Origin: Edaphochlamys debaryana
Taxonomy: Eukaryota; Chlorophyta; Chlorophyceae; Chlamydomonadales
Reading direction: 5' to 3'
Assembly: GCA_016858145.1 (NCBI GenBank)
Contig: JAEHOE010000055.1
Location: 620,001-684,000, forward strand
DNA length: 64,000 nucleotides
The position numbers and the translations under genes are program-made. Within the stretch, counting starts at the first letter, position 1. The number at the start of each line of letters is the position of its first letter. Below the pieces are notes generated by a model. That model had not been told where the DNA came from. It ran no database searches and saw only the letters and a list, made by a program, of their open reading frames with translations. This document shows positions 10,812 to 20,426 of the stretch, one piece after another.

Positions 10812-13800
10812 TCACGTGGCGGGCCCACTCACGTGGATGGCCACCTCGCCAGCCCCAGCACCCGTGACACCCCCGCCGCCGCCGCTTGTTGGAGCAGCGG
10901 CAGCAGCGACCGCCGCCCTGTGCTCGTGCGTGTGGAGGTGCTGCCGGGAGCCGTGGTGGCTCTTCCACAGGTCCGACACGCGGACCTCCTCCTGCACCAT
11001 CTTGACCACCTGGGCGGGGAGGCCGGGGGGAGGAGACTTGGAGGTTGGGCGGAGTGCCGGACAGCGGGGAGGGGGTCGCAGGTTGAAAGCACGCACCCGC
11101 GTTGCCCATAGTGATTCAGGTTCACGCAGCCGTGCCCTCGCTCCCATGGCAACACGCCGCCCATCGCCGCACTCTTCCCTGCCACCCGGCCGCCCCCTCC
11201 CTCCCACGCATCGCATCGCCGCCCCGCATGCACGTACCTGGCGTAGGTGGTACATGGAGGTGCACTCTGACGTACAGTGCCGTACCACATCGTCGAAGTC
11301 GTCCTCGTCCTCCTCCGAGTCCTGGGAAGGACGGGCAGCAATAAAATAGTCATACACCGAGTCCCCGAGACACATATATTGACATAAAAAGAAAGCAGCC
11401 GGGCGGGAGTAGGGTCAAGCTAGGGCGGCACACCCGGAGGGACCCCTCCCCTGCAGGTGCCTGCACGCTCGAGCAATTTACGAACAGCCGCTAGACGGGA
11501 CTGGCAAGCGCTCAGTCAAGCAAGCATGGCCGCTCAACGGGGCCCACGATAGCAGCATGCAGGCAGGAAACCCAGGTGATTACACCCGTACCCACCTCGA
11601 ACACGTCATGGTCGTACTTGACGGTTATGCTGCCCACGTCAGCTGTGGACACAACCTTCAGCCCCGAGGGCCCGGCCGGGAGGGGTGCACGTGCGGCCGC
11701 ACCCGGCTCGGGCCCCGCCGGCGCCTCGCCAACGATCACCGGCCGACCAGGCCGCTCGTCCAAAGTGGAGTTGGACGAAAAGTACTGCTGGTCAACATCC
11801 GCGACCCCTCCCTTTGCGTCGTGGCAGCCACCGTCCTTGCCTCCAGCAGGGCAGGCGCCAGCAAAGAGCGGGTTGGAGACGTCCGGGGCGGGGATCGCTG
11901 CCGGCAGCGGCTGAGCGTCCGTGCGGCAGTGCAGATGGAAGTGGCGCCGGAGTTGGTGGTGGCCCCGCTCCCTTTTGCGCAGCGACTTTGAGTGCTGGAT
12001 GCTGTGGGTTGACTTGTGCTTGAGCAGCGCCTCGCGCTCCCGACGGACGTCGTCGTCGAACTCGATGCGGTCCTCCGCGAGAAGGCGCTGCGGGGGGCAG
12101 GGGTGACGGGGGTAGAGGGTGGGGGTGGGGGGGTGCACGCGTTGGCTGGGCGCACACGGGAGGCGGTGGCGGCGGCACGGGAGGAACCGTAGGTAGAAGC
12201 GTCGGTCAAGCAAACTGCTGGGCACGAAGGTGGAAGGAGAATTCAGCCAGGGACCAGCAGTTTGGTCAGCACGTGTGGTCAGCGCGCCGCAAGCTCGCTC
12301 ACTCCCAAGCCCCACCTTGCACGCATTCCTGAAGAGGTGCATGTTCAGAAAATAGGCGGGCAGGCCGGCAAAGAGAATGATGGACAGGTAGCCTCCCCAG
12401 TCGCCTGGGGGCGGGGATGTGCGGAGGAGGAAAGAGCGTCGTCGAGAGTCGTGGCTCAGTGCGCGGCAAGTTACGCGCTGTGAGCCCAACGCTAGCCACG
12501 CGCAAGGATGCTAATTGCCAGAAGCCGAGGCCTGCTGGTGACCGCGTGCCCGCCCCCGGCACGCACCGACAAGGGAGTAGAGGGAGGTGTAGGGCGTCAG
12601 CAGGGTCAGGGTGTCCCGGTCATCCATCTTGATGTAGATGCGCGCCAGGTTGTTGGGGGCGCTCGAGGTGAAGTCAACCGCCTCGTACGTCACCTGCACA
12701 ACCGATGAACGCAGGATGTTTAATGTCAGCGATGCGCCAGACCTGTCTTAGCCTCGGCAGTGGCTGTGCCAGAAAGGTGGTGCGCGTCATTCTCAAAGGA
12801 ACAGGGGGTGATTACCCCCTCGCAGAAACGCACTGCCACACGCCCCACACACCTCACTGGCCGTGACAGTGTAGTCCATGGTGTTCTCATCCAGCTCGGG
12901 GATGGACCAAAAGGAGTTACCGGCCTCAACCTGTGTGTGCGGTTGAGGTGCGTGAGGGAGCGGGGGTGAGACCGGCACAGGTGAGGTGGAGGCGCTCTGG
13001 GTCATCATGGCGCAACGCGGAAGCGGCGGGAAGCGTTCGTTGACTGAGCAGAGCGTATGTTGCGCGGCGAGCACAGGCCTCCTGCATGGATCCTGCATGG
13101 ATCCTGCCCCCCGCTTCCCGCACAGACCCTCTCATTGCCCCCTTCTATCTCGCACGAGTCCTGCCCCTTACTGTGGCATGGCAGCCCCAATCCTCACCTG
13201 CCGCATGCGCAGCACCACCTACCCCCCCGCCCTCTCTCGCCTGTATCCTCCCTGGATCCCGCCTGGATCCCGCCTGGATCCTGCCTGGATCCTGCCCCTC
13301 ATCATGGTACGGCAGCCCCACCTCCTTACCTGCCGCATGCGCAGCACCAGCTCCCACCGCACGCGCTGCCCCGGCGGCGCCATGGGCACCTTGCGGCTGT
13401 AGATGACTTCCTCGGAGGAGGGGAAGGTGCCCTCGATCAGGCTGTTGGTGCCGGTGTACGGAAACTGGAGGAACATCTCAATGGACCCTGGGGCGGGCAT
13501 GGCCGTGGTGTCAGATCCAAGCCAAGGGGGGCCAAAAGGGCCAAGGGGGGTCGAAAGGGCCAGGGGGGGTCGAGAGGGCCAGGGGCCCATCGCTGCTGGA
13601 GGCACGTGGCACGCTCTTCCTTAAGGCTGGGACTTCGGGCCAGGTCCAGTCAACAGGTCTTGGGGCGGCCCTTCCCATCCCGTGAGGCCCGTCGCTGCTG
13701 GAGGCAGCTTGCTTGGGCGAGGGAGCGGATGCACCTTGGAGGCAGTCTCACCCGAGTGAGGGATGCGGCTGCTGTCCGAGAAGTTCGGGTTAATTCCAAT

Positions 13801-15668
13801 GGCCGCCTCAAAGAGAGAGAACTCGTCCGAATAGAAATTTCCCTGCGCGTGGGGGCGAGGGGGCGTGGGAGCATGTTAGTTGGGTGTGCGCCGGGTGACA
13901 CGGGGGCCCCCCGTAACCCAGGTCCCTCTATCTGCACTTCCACACAGTTCACACAGCAGGCCAGCGCATCCGTTCGCCGATCCTCTCACACAGCAACTAC
14001 ACCGCTCCTACCGGTATCAAACCCGCGCCCCTGGGGCAGCTTCCACCCACCATGATTCGAGGCCCGGGCATGGTCGTGCCCGTATTGCACAAGTCGGCCG
14101 ACAGGCTCTTGTCCTTGAGCGCGGCCAGCGAGGCCGCATAGTCGAGGCACAGCGCCCCCGTGACTCGCTCGCTACCCCCCTGGATGAAGGAGCAGTTGGG
14201 GCTGAACACCACCTGCTCGCTCACGCCCGTGAGGGCGGAGCCGGAGCGGCAGTTGACGGTGTTGTTGACGGTTAGGGAGATGAAGGACGGGTCGGACGTG
14301 ACCAGGCTGGCGCGTGTGCCGTTGGGCAGGCGGTAGTTGACTTTGAAGCCGATCTGGGGGGCGGTTCGAGTTGGAGGGTGGTTGGAAGAAGGGAGGAGGG
14401 TGCGTGGCGGGAGCCAGGGAGACCTCATCACGTGCACACGCAGGCCCGGGCCCATCCGCCCGGCATTGCCCGCCCACTTGCTTCTTGCTTCCCGCTGCCC
14501 GCCTCCGTCCTCCAGGGGCACCCCGGTCGGTCGGTCGGTCGGTCGGTCGGTACGCCCTGAGTGGGCGCCTACCCCACCTTTGGCGCGTGCTGCTGGTTGG
14601 GGTCGGTGCGGTCGGGGAAGGGCAGCAGCGCCACCCCCTCCTGGTGGTATGTGGTGCTCTCGCTCAGGTCGTAGGGGCTGGGGGAGGGGGAGGGGACACC
14701 GGGAGGGTGGTAGGGTTTCGAGCCTTCATGCGGTTAAGCGAGGGTGGAAGGAGCCAGAGGGGGCCACAGGGGGCAACAGGGGGCCAGCAGGAGAGGGTGG
14801 CGTGGTGTGCCTCGGCGGTGTGCAGACACCAGCGGCTGGCTGTGCCCTGACGTCGACCCTCCACACCACCTGCTCCTGCTCCGTCCTGCTCTCCTATCCT
14901 CATGGGTTCAGCGCCTGGAGGCGCCTGGAAGCGTAGGCTCATGTACATGGCGCTAGGCCTAGCTATGCTCAGCTAGTCGCCCTCGGGTTTCCCTCCGGTC
15001 CACGGTGGTTATAATGAGGCACGAGAGCTGAACGCCATGGCTTGGTGGCCGACCTCACGTGCTTGCCTCCTGCAAGCCAGCACGCCGCGGTCGCCGCCCC
15101 CTAGCTTGGACCTCCAGCAGTTCTCACGTTGCGAGCCAGAAGTAGGACGTGTACCCCACGGTGAAGAGGAATGCCGCGTACATGAACAGCGATACGCCAA
15201 TCGAGAAGCTGGTCTGGAAGTTGGCGGAAAGCAGTGACGGCGTATAACTGCGGGGGCAAGGGTGGCGTGCGTGAAAGGTTGCGGGCGACACGCGGGGCGG
15301 GGCGGGGCCGGCCCTCGGGGTTCAGGGTTTGGGGGCCCAACGTCGCAGGGCCCACCCCCGAGTTGGATGGTGAACCTTTGAGGTGCACTAGCGTATTGCT
15401 CGCAACGGACATGCTCTGAGAACGCTTCCGACTGATGCAAGTGTGGCGGTGCGACGATGCCCCCCGTGGTGGTGGTGGACACCCCGAAGCCGCGACGTCG
15501 CCAACTCCATAACTGGATGGACGAGTCGCTATGTACTCGCCTGTACATATCAAGGCCACAAATGTGGTCCTTAACAGATGTCGCGTGGTCTAGCAGCTTC
15601 CGCATCGTGGACTTCTGCACCGCCTTTGCCGCGTCGCCAACAACGCAATTGCTCGTAGGCGATCCCAT
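10812..15668 (-). CDS. Two-pass membrane protein with large luminal/extracellular domain, unknown function
   Basis: Twelve exons in phase: 15668-15541, 15247-15128, 14677-14578, 14353-14051, 13842-13752, 13487-13330, 12930-12853, 12693-12567, 12404-12316, 12087-11596, 11321-11238 and 11009-10812 (TGA); 655 residues. After a ~55-residue N-terminus comes TM1 at ~57-80 (SIGVSLFMYAAFLFTVGY). A ~290-residue domain with several Cys and N-x-S/T sites (NNTVNCRS, NCSF) follows, then TM2 at ~373-393 (GYLSIILFAGLPAYFL). The C-terminal tail of ~260 residues is charged and His-rich, with an acidic EEDEDDFDD stretch. The topology, short N-terminus, TM, loop domain, TM and long tail, resembles P2X or DEG/ENaC channels or ERGIC-type proteins, but I see no diagnostic motif of any of these and do not name it. 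Intron 1 uses a GC donor. Confidence 0.83.
13076..13352. repeat. TGGATCC minisatellite plus duplicated exon-6 boundary
   Basis: Short tandem copies of GCCTGGATCCC or GCATGGATCCT occur at about 13082-13110 and 13246-13300. A ~65 bp block that includes the end of exon 13487-13330 and its donor (13281-13352) recurs at 13157-13222, with a GTGAGG donor in place of GTAAGG. The whole array lies in the intron next to the exon. Confidence 0.75.
14525..14551. repeat. (GGTC)n microsatellite
   Basis: Uninterrupted GGTC repeats, about 27 bp, in the intron between exons 14677-14578 and 14353-14051 of the two-pass membrane protein gene. Confidence 0.9.
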
Positions 15669-16083
15669 TTTGACACAGACGCCTGATGCTCAAGCGGCAG
15701 CGGGAAATCAGGCCTGGAAGAGCAGTGCTCAAGAACAAAGTTTGGCAACAGCTGGGCCTGCTGTGAATTTCAGGTACCACCACGATAATGCTGAACTTTG
15801 TCGCCGAAAGGGTGAACCAATGATTTATAGTGGGGTTCACCCTCATCCAATCTGCGGATAGGCCCGGCGCGGGCCTCAGCGGGTCATGGGTCGGGCCTGG
15901 GGCCGGGCCCGGGCCTGCGTCGTCCGCTGATTACCTCGTCCTGACGGGGGTAAGCCCGGGGTTTCTCGGTACAGCAGGCAGGGTCCCTTCCGCTTGCTCC
16001 ACCCACGGGTCAAAGATGATTATACTGGCGGGTCTCGGCCAAAGTCAACCCCACCTGGGCGGACATAAACCTGAGGTTAAATT

Positions 16084-16578
16084 GCAGAATTATGGGGAAA
16101 GGAGACACGGGAGACGAGGCACGCGAAAAGCAAGGCCAGCAAATGCAACGAGTGCACTGATCGGCGACTACCCGCATCCCTGCTCTTGCGAGCAGAGAGC
16201 GACGTCACCTTACCAGGCGGCAAGTCGAGGCCTTCTCAAATCGCCCGCAGCCGTCCGAAGCCTCCCACCCACGAGTTACCTGGGGCAGGTTACCTGAGCG
16301 TGCGGGTCTGGCGTGTAGTGTCTCCGGCGGCTCGCTACAGTCCCGAACCCGCCCAGCATCATCATACAGACCTGAAATTGAAGGGAGAAGCGCCGTGGCA
16401 GACGCGAAGGAGAAGGAGTCAGCCATCGATCATGCGCCAAGCCCGGGCGACGGCAGAAGCAGCAACAGAAAGCCTAAGAGCCGCCAGAGACTGCGCGGGA
16501 GACACAGAAGAGGGCACCATAATTATGGGGGGAAAGGAGACACGGGAGACGAGTGACGCGAAAAGCAAGGCCGGCAAA
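16084..16578. repeat. Direct repeat pair flanking a 375 bp segment
   Basis: A ~57 bp sequence starting AATTATGGGG and continuing through GGAGACACGGGAGACGAG to AAAAGCAAGGCC occurs at 16085-16143 and again at 16517-16578 in the same orientation, with few differences. Such a pair could be the ends of a small insertion or a local duplication; no inverted termini or transposase are visible. Confidence 0.7.
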
Positions 16579-16737
16579 GTTAGGGGGGGGCAAAGTTCTT
16601 GGTCGGGTGTCGGTCGGGGAGGCCCAGTGGTGTTCCAGCGGCCCAGGGCACCCTCCGGCATCGGAAAGCACGCCCAGAGCGTGTAGCAGGGCCTTCTGTT
16701 CGCGAGCCATTCAACCCTTCCAGCAGTGCCGGTGCTT

Positions 16738-16827
16738 CCGAAGTCTCCCGCGCCCCCCGCTTTGCATCCGTGTCGGCCCACCAGGCCCGGAAGGCGCCCA
16801 TGAACCCATCCAGGGCCTCCTGAGGGG
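16738..16827 (-). pseudogene. Degraded copy of the last PUS1 exon
   Basis: About 85 bp match the 5' part of PUS1 exon 20867-20427 together with its polypyrimidine acceptor. The copy still translates on the minus strand as EALDGFMGAFRAWWAD, where the gene has [16 protein letters not shown]. It lies about 4 kb beyond the 3' end of the gene, same orientation. It may instead be a dispersed domain shared with another gene. Confidence 0.55.
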
Positions 16828-17413
16828 GGCTGGGGGCGACGGGTGGGGGGGAGACGGGAAAGGGAGGGAGAGGCCTACGAGGAGGGGAGAGGAGAGGGGC
16901 TTGGCAGGTCGGGCCCCTCCCCCTCCCCTTGGCCCGTGAGACTGTTGGGTGACGGGGTCCGTCAGGTCAGGCCCCTCCCCCTCCTCCTCCGCGCCGCCCA
17001 CAGGTGTAATGAGAAACGGGGGGAGGTTACGACACGTGTGTTTCGACCATGGATCCGCAGCGCTCTCTGCAAAGAAGCGAGGTTTCCGCCACCGCATGCG
17101 AAAACTTTTGATGATGGAGTACACCGTTTAGTCAGGGCAACAGGAGGAGTCAGGGCGCCGGTTCCTGACCGCGAGCGACTCGCAGCGAGCGACCTGCAGC
17201 GGACCTCACAGGCTCTCACCGGAGCCAACATATAACTTTGCTATTAACCTACGGTGGTCACGGGCGGTCGGGGCGCACGTATCGCTGTCTTGGGCAAATT
17301 GCAGCTCCGCGTCTTCGCCTGGCGCGTTAGATGCCAGGCAAGACGACCGGGCAAGGAGACTCGCACAAACTTGGCGCCTTGGAGCGGAGCGGATTATAGA
17401 ACTTGTGCGCACC

Positions 17414-17596
17414 ATGGCCGAGCCCCAAGTCAGCGACCTGAAGGCGGTCAACAAGGAATACCTGGACTCCCAAATCAACGACCTGAAGGCGGACCTGCCG
17501 GCCGCCCAGCGCTCCTCCCGCGCCCTCCGCCCAGGAACCCGTCCAGGGCCTCCTGAGAGCGGGGGGGAGAGGGGAAGGGGGGGATTGAGGCCTTGA
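17414..17596 (+). CDS. Possible small protein, member of a local mini-ORF pair
   Basis: A 60-residue open frame starting MAEPQVSDLKAVNKEYLDSQ. Its first ~30 residues and ~100 bp of upstream DNA (GCCAGGCAAG, then TTGGAGCGG, then GCGCACCATGGCCGAG) are related to the mini-ORF at 17859. The 3' part overlaps an inverted-sense copy of the last PUS1 exon at 17507-17556, so this copy is probably a broken fragment. Expression is not supported by anything other than the conserved start context. Confidence 0.25.
   Translation: MAEPQVSDLKAVNKEYLDSQINDLKADLPAAQRSSRALRPGTRPGPPESGGERGRGGLRP
17507..17556 (-). pseudogene. Second degraded copy of the last PUS1 exon
   Basis: On the minus strand the sequence reads from a CTCAG acceptor into EALDGFLG, then jumps by an internal deletion of roughly 40 bp into the GRSAGR-coding part. 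The parental exon starts at 20867. Together with the copy at 16738-16827 this makes three versions within 4 kb. Confidence 0.55.
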
Positions 17597-17858
17597 GAGG
17601 AGGAGAAGTGGAGAGAGGCTTGGCAGCTCAGGCCCCTACCATGTTTACGGGCACGCAGGCCGGCAGCTTGCGCCCCTGCTTGCAAGACGCCGAATGGGCG
17701 AATGGGCGCTTTTACTGTCTGCCAGGCAAGAAGACGCGTCGCAGCGACTTGCATGCTAGGCTCGTTGGAGCGGTCGGCGGAGCGGATTGCAGAATTCGTG
17801 GGCGCGTTTGTAAAGCAAACGGTTGCATACCAACCCAACCTTGCATGCAGGGCGCACC

Positions 17859-18158
17859 ATGGCCGAGTTTGTCGACAAGGCATACTTCGACTCCAAGCTC
17901 GCCGAGCTGGACAGCAAGATTCCGCAGGCAATTCAGCAGGCAGTTCAGCAGGCGTTCACGGCAAACGCGGAGGCCTTAGCGGCGGCAGCGGAGGCGGCCG
18001 TAGCAGCGGCGGAGGCGGCCGCAGCAGCGGCGCTGGCGGCCGCAGAGGCGGCGCCGGCGGCCGCAGAGGCGGTGGAGGCGGCCGCAGCGGCGGTGGAGGC
18101 GGCCGCACCGGCGGCAGCGGCGGCGGAGGCGGCCGCAGCCGCGTCGGGTGAGCGCTAG
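17859..18158 (+). CDS. Possible small Ala-rich coiled-coil protein
   Basis: A 99-codon frame starting at ATG 17859 and ending at TAG. The N-terminus (MAEFVDKAYFDSKLAELDSK) is amphipathic and helical, followed by a long run of Ala/Glu/Val codons (GCG/GCC/GAG) that predicts a continuous helix. The sequence around the ATG resembles that of the mini-ORF at 17414, which suggests a small repeated gene or a mobile module carrying an ORF. No signal peptide or known domain. The Ala tract alone could be a GC-rich simple repeat, so coding status is uncertain. Confidence 0.35.
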   Translation: MAEFVDKAYFDSKLAELDSKIPQAIQQAVQQAFTANAEALAAAAEAAVAAAEAAAAAALAAAEAAPAAAEAVEAAAAAVEAAAPAAAAAEAAAAASGER

Positions 18159-19530
18159 CAGGTTGGGATGAGCCTGGAGGAGGGGGGCTGTTGGTGCCTG
18201 CCCAGGTGTTCCCCCACCTCCACCCACCTGCAACCTTGAATGTGTGTTCCGAGTGTGTTCCTTGTGCATGCTGCTCAGAGTCCTTGCTGCCTGCCTGTCC
18301 CGCTGTCCAGAGTCTAAGCTGTTGATTGGGCCAAGGGGGCCGTGGAGGCAGCCTGGGTTGCCTCGCTGGTTTAGCCGGTTCCCGACGCAGATGCCTTTGC
18401 GCTTTCCAACGACTGCCTCGGGGCGGACGTCGAAGCTGCGCCTGGGGGCGGTGGGGCTGGGGCCGGGCAGCACCAAGGACCGGACCGCAGGCGGCGGCCG
18501 GCTGCGGCAGCTGGGCCGCGGGCACACGCGGCGGCTGGCGGCTGCCCCTGACGCCGCCGCCAAGGTCCGGTCGGCCTGCACCGCCGCCCCGGCCTCGGCG
18601 GCTGCTTGCTTCCTGTATGCACGCCCCAGCCGCACCGCCGTTGCGGCGGTGCTGCGCTGGGCGATGGCCGGTAGGGTGGAGGCGGCGCTGGTGCGTGGGG
18701 GTGCACGGCAGGCGTGGGCCGACCAGGTCCTGGCCTTGGCCGCAGCCGTGGACTCCCCGCGACAGTCGTACGTACGGCGGCGGCAAGGGCCTTGTGTCCG
18801 TGGCAGACTCTGCCTCGCAGGCCGTCCAGGCGCTGGGGGCCCAAGCACGCGGACGAGCCGCGGGCACACCTGCCGTACAACAGTCGCTGTAAGCCGCAAG
18901 GCGGTGTGCGTATGTGCTGTCAAGGGCTGGCGGCTGTACGGCAGGGCGGCGCAGCAGGCGGGGGCGCCGGCCCTGCCGCCAGCAGAGCGGGCGCACCCGT
19001 GCTGTCTGAGCCTGTGCTACCAAGGGACGCATCGGCGGCTGGCTGTACGGCGCCGTACTCACCGCCGTACTCGCTGTGCTGCTGCCAACGGCGGTATGGG
19101 GCTGGGCTCTGCTGCCCCAGCTGCTGTACGACATCAGTAAGGGCCTGGGCCAGGCGGCGGACGGCTACAAGGCCGTTGTGTGTCCGCCCTTGTGGTCGTG
19201 GCAGTGGGCTTTGGGCAGCCCGGGCCTCTCGCCACGGCAATCCTCATCCTGGTACCGGGTGCCTCCTCTGTATGGCGGCGCTGCCTGTGAGGGGCTGGCT
19301 CTCCCAGGCTTGGCTTGAGGCCCTCAGCCCACACCACCAACCGGCACAGCATCAACCCTCTGGGCTGCGGAGGGCGCACGCACGACGGACAGTGCGCCTG
19401 AGGGAGGGTGGCCCCAGCAAGCAGCGGTACATGCACATGCAGGGCCGCAAGAAGCTGCGCCGCGAGCAGGCCGCGGCGGCAGCCGCGGCTGGCATGGCGA
19501 ACGAGGCTGCGGTTTACGGACTCGTGTAGC
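18159..19530 (+). other. Unassigned region with possible decayed membrane-protein coding
   Basis: Several plus-strand frames look protein-like in short blocks but shift frame or stop between them. Around 18775-18892 one frame reads YGGGKGLVSVADSASQAV. Around 19027-19180 another reads GWLYGAVLTAVLAVLLPTAV then LLPQLLYDISKGLGQAADG, a plausible membrane segment. Near 19400-19529 a third ends in a basic helix and a long Ala run before TAG. I could not connect these with good splice sites, so a pseudogene or an unrecognised multi-exon gene are both possible. Confidence 0.3.
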
Positions 19531-20426
19531 GATGTGTGGGGTCTTGTACCTAGGGTAGGTATGTCTGAGGCCCGCGGCCGAGGACGCGTCGTGGAACGAG
19601 GGGACGTGTGGGGACGGGGGCGCAGCCGGACGTTGTGGGTGTACGTGTCCTGTGAAGCATGACGCCCATAACGGCACATTCTGTGCGCCCTGCCCCTGGC
19701 CATGCTGTGTGCCAGCGGCCGGCAGGCCTGCACTACTGCACTACTAGTTTGAAGCGTGAAACGAATTCCGGGCGGCGGCGCGGTGCCAAGCGGCGTTTGC
19801 CTGGCCTAGCCCATGGCTGCTGCGCTTGAGAGCCTGTTTGCGCTTCCGACCCCGGCTGTGTCCGGTGGATTGGGGTCGTAGGCATGGACATAGTCCTGGA
19901 GGCGGTTGGAGTCGACCCACGGGGAAGGCCTGGTGCACTTGTCACGACCCCATGCCGCTCAGCTGCAGTGTTGCTATCTTCGTCGACTAGTCGATTCGAA
20001 GTCAACTTGTATATCAGATCTCTGCTCTCTTGGACACCGATGTGATAGAGCAGTAGAGCCGGCGGTGCCTCGCGTGCCTTGCACTTTCGCTCTTATCCCT
20101 GTCGGGGCCGCGGCAAGACCACCTGGGCACCTGGCATGCCTCGGGTAGCCACGCCCCTGCCCAAACCCCATCCATCCATCCCTGACCAAAGACCATCCGT
20201 GCCTCGCGTCCTGCCACACGCACATCTTCTTCTACCGCCTCGCCTGTGCTGCACTCAGCGCACCATCCCACCGCACGTGGACAGCACTGCCTGCCACTGC
20301 AGCGTCCTGGCGCCGACCAGGGTCCCCAGCGCACATACGACTGCGGTCTGCAGCCTCCTGCCCTCCTCAAGTGCTCTTGGGCCGAGCAGTGCTCACTCCT
20401 CGTCCCCAAGGGGGGTTGACACAGCG
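19531..20426. other. Spacer / 3' UTR region of PUS1
   Basis: Nothing convincing on either strand. It should include the 3' UTR of the minus-strand PUS1 gene; no TGTAA signal in that orientation was found. Confidence 0.5.

Larger units (their letters stand above)
15669..17290. other. Spacer upstream of the membrane-protein gene, repeat-bearing
   Basis: No confidently coding exon. It should hold the promoter of the minus-strand membrane-protein gene (start 15668). It contains a ~57 bp direct repeat, a degraded copy of the last PUS1 exon near 16738-16827, and a minus-strand open stretch at about 16711-17097 that could be an exon of a decayed or unrecognised gene. Confidence 0.5.
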
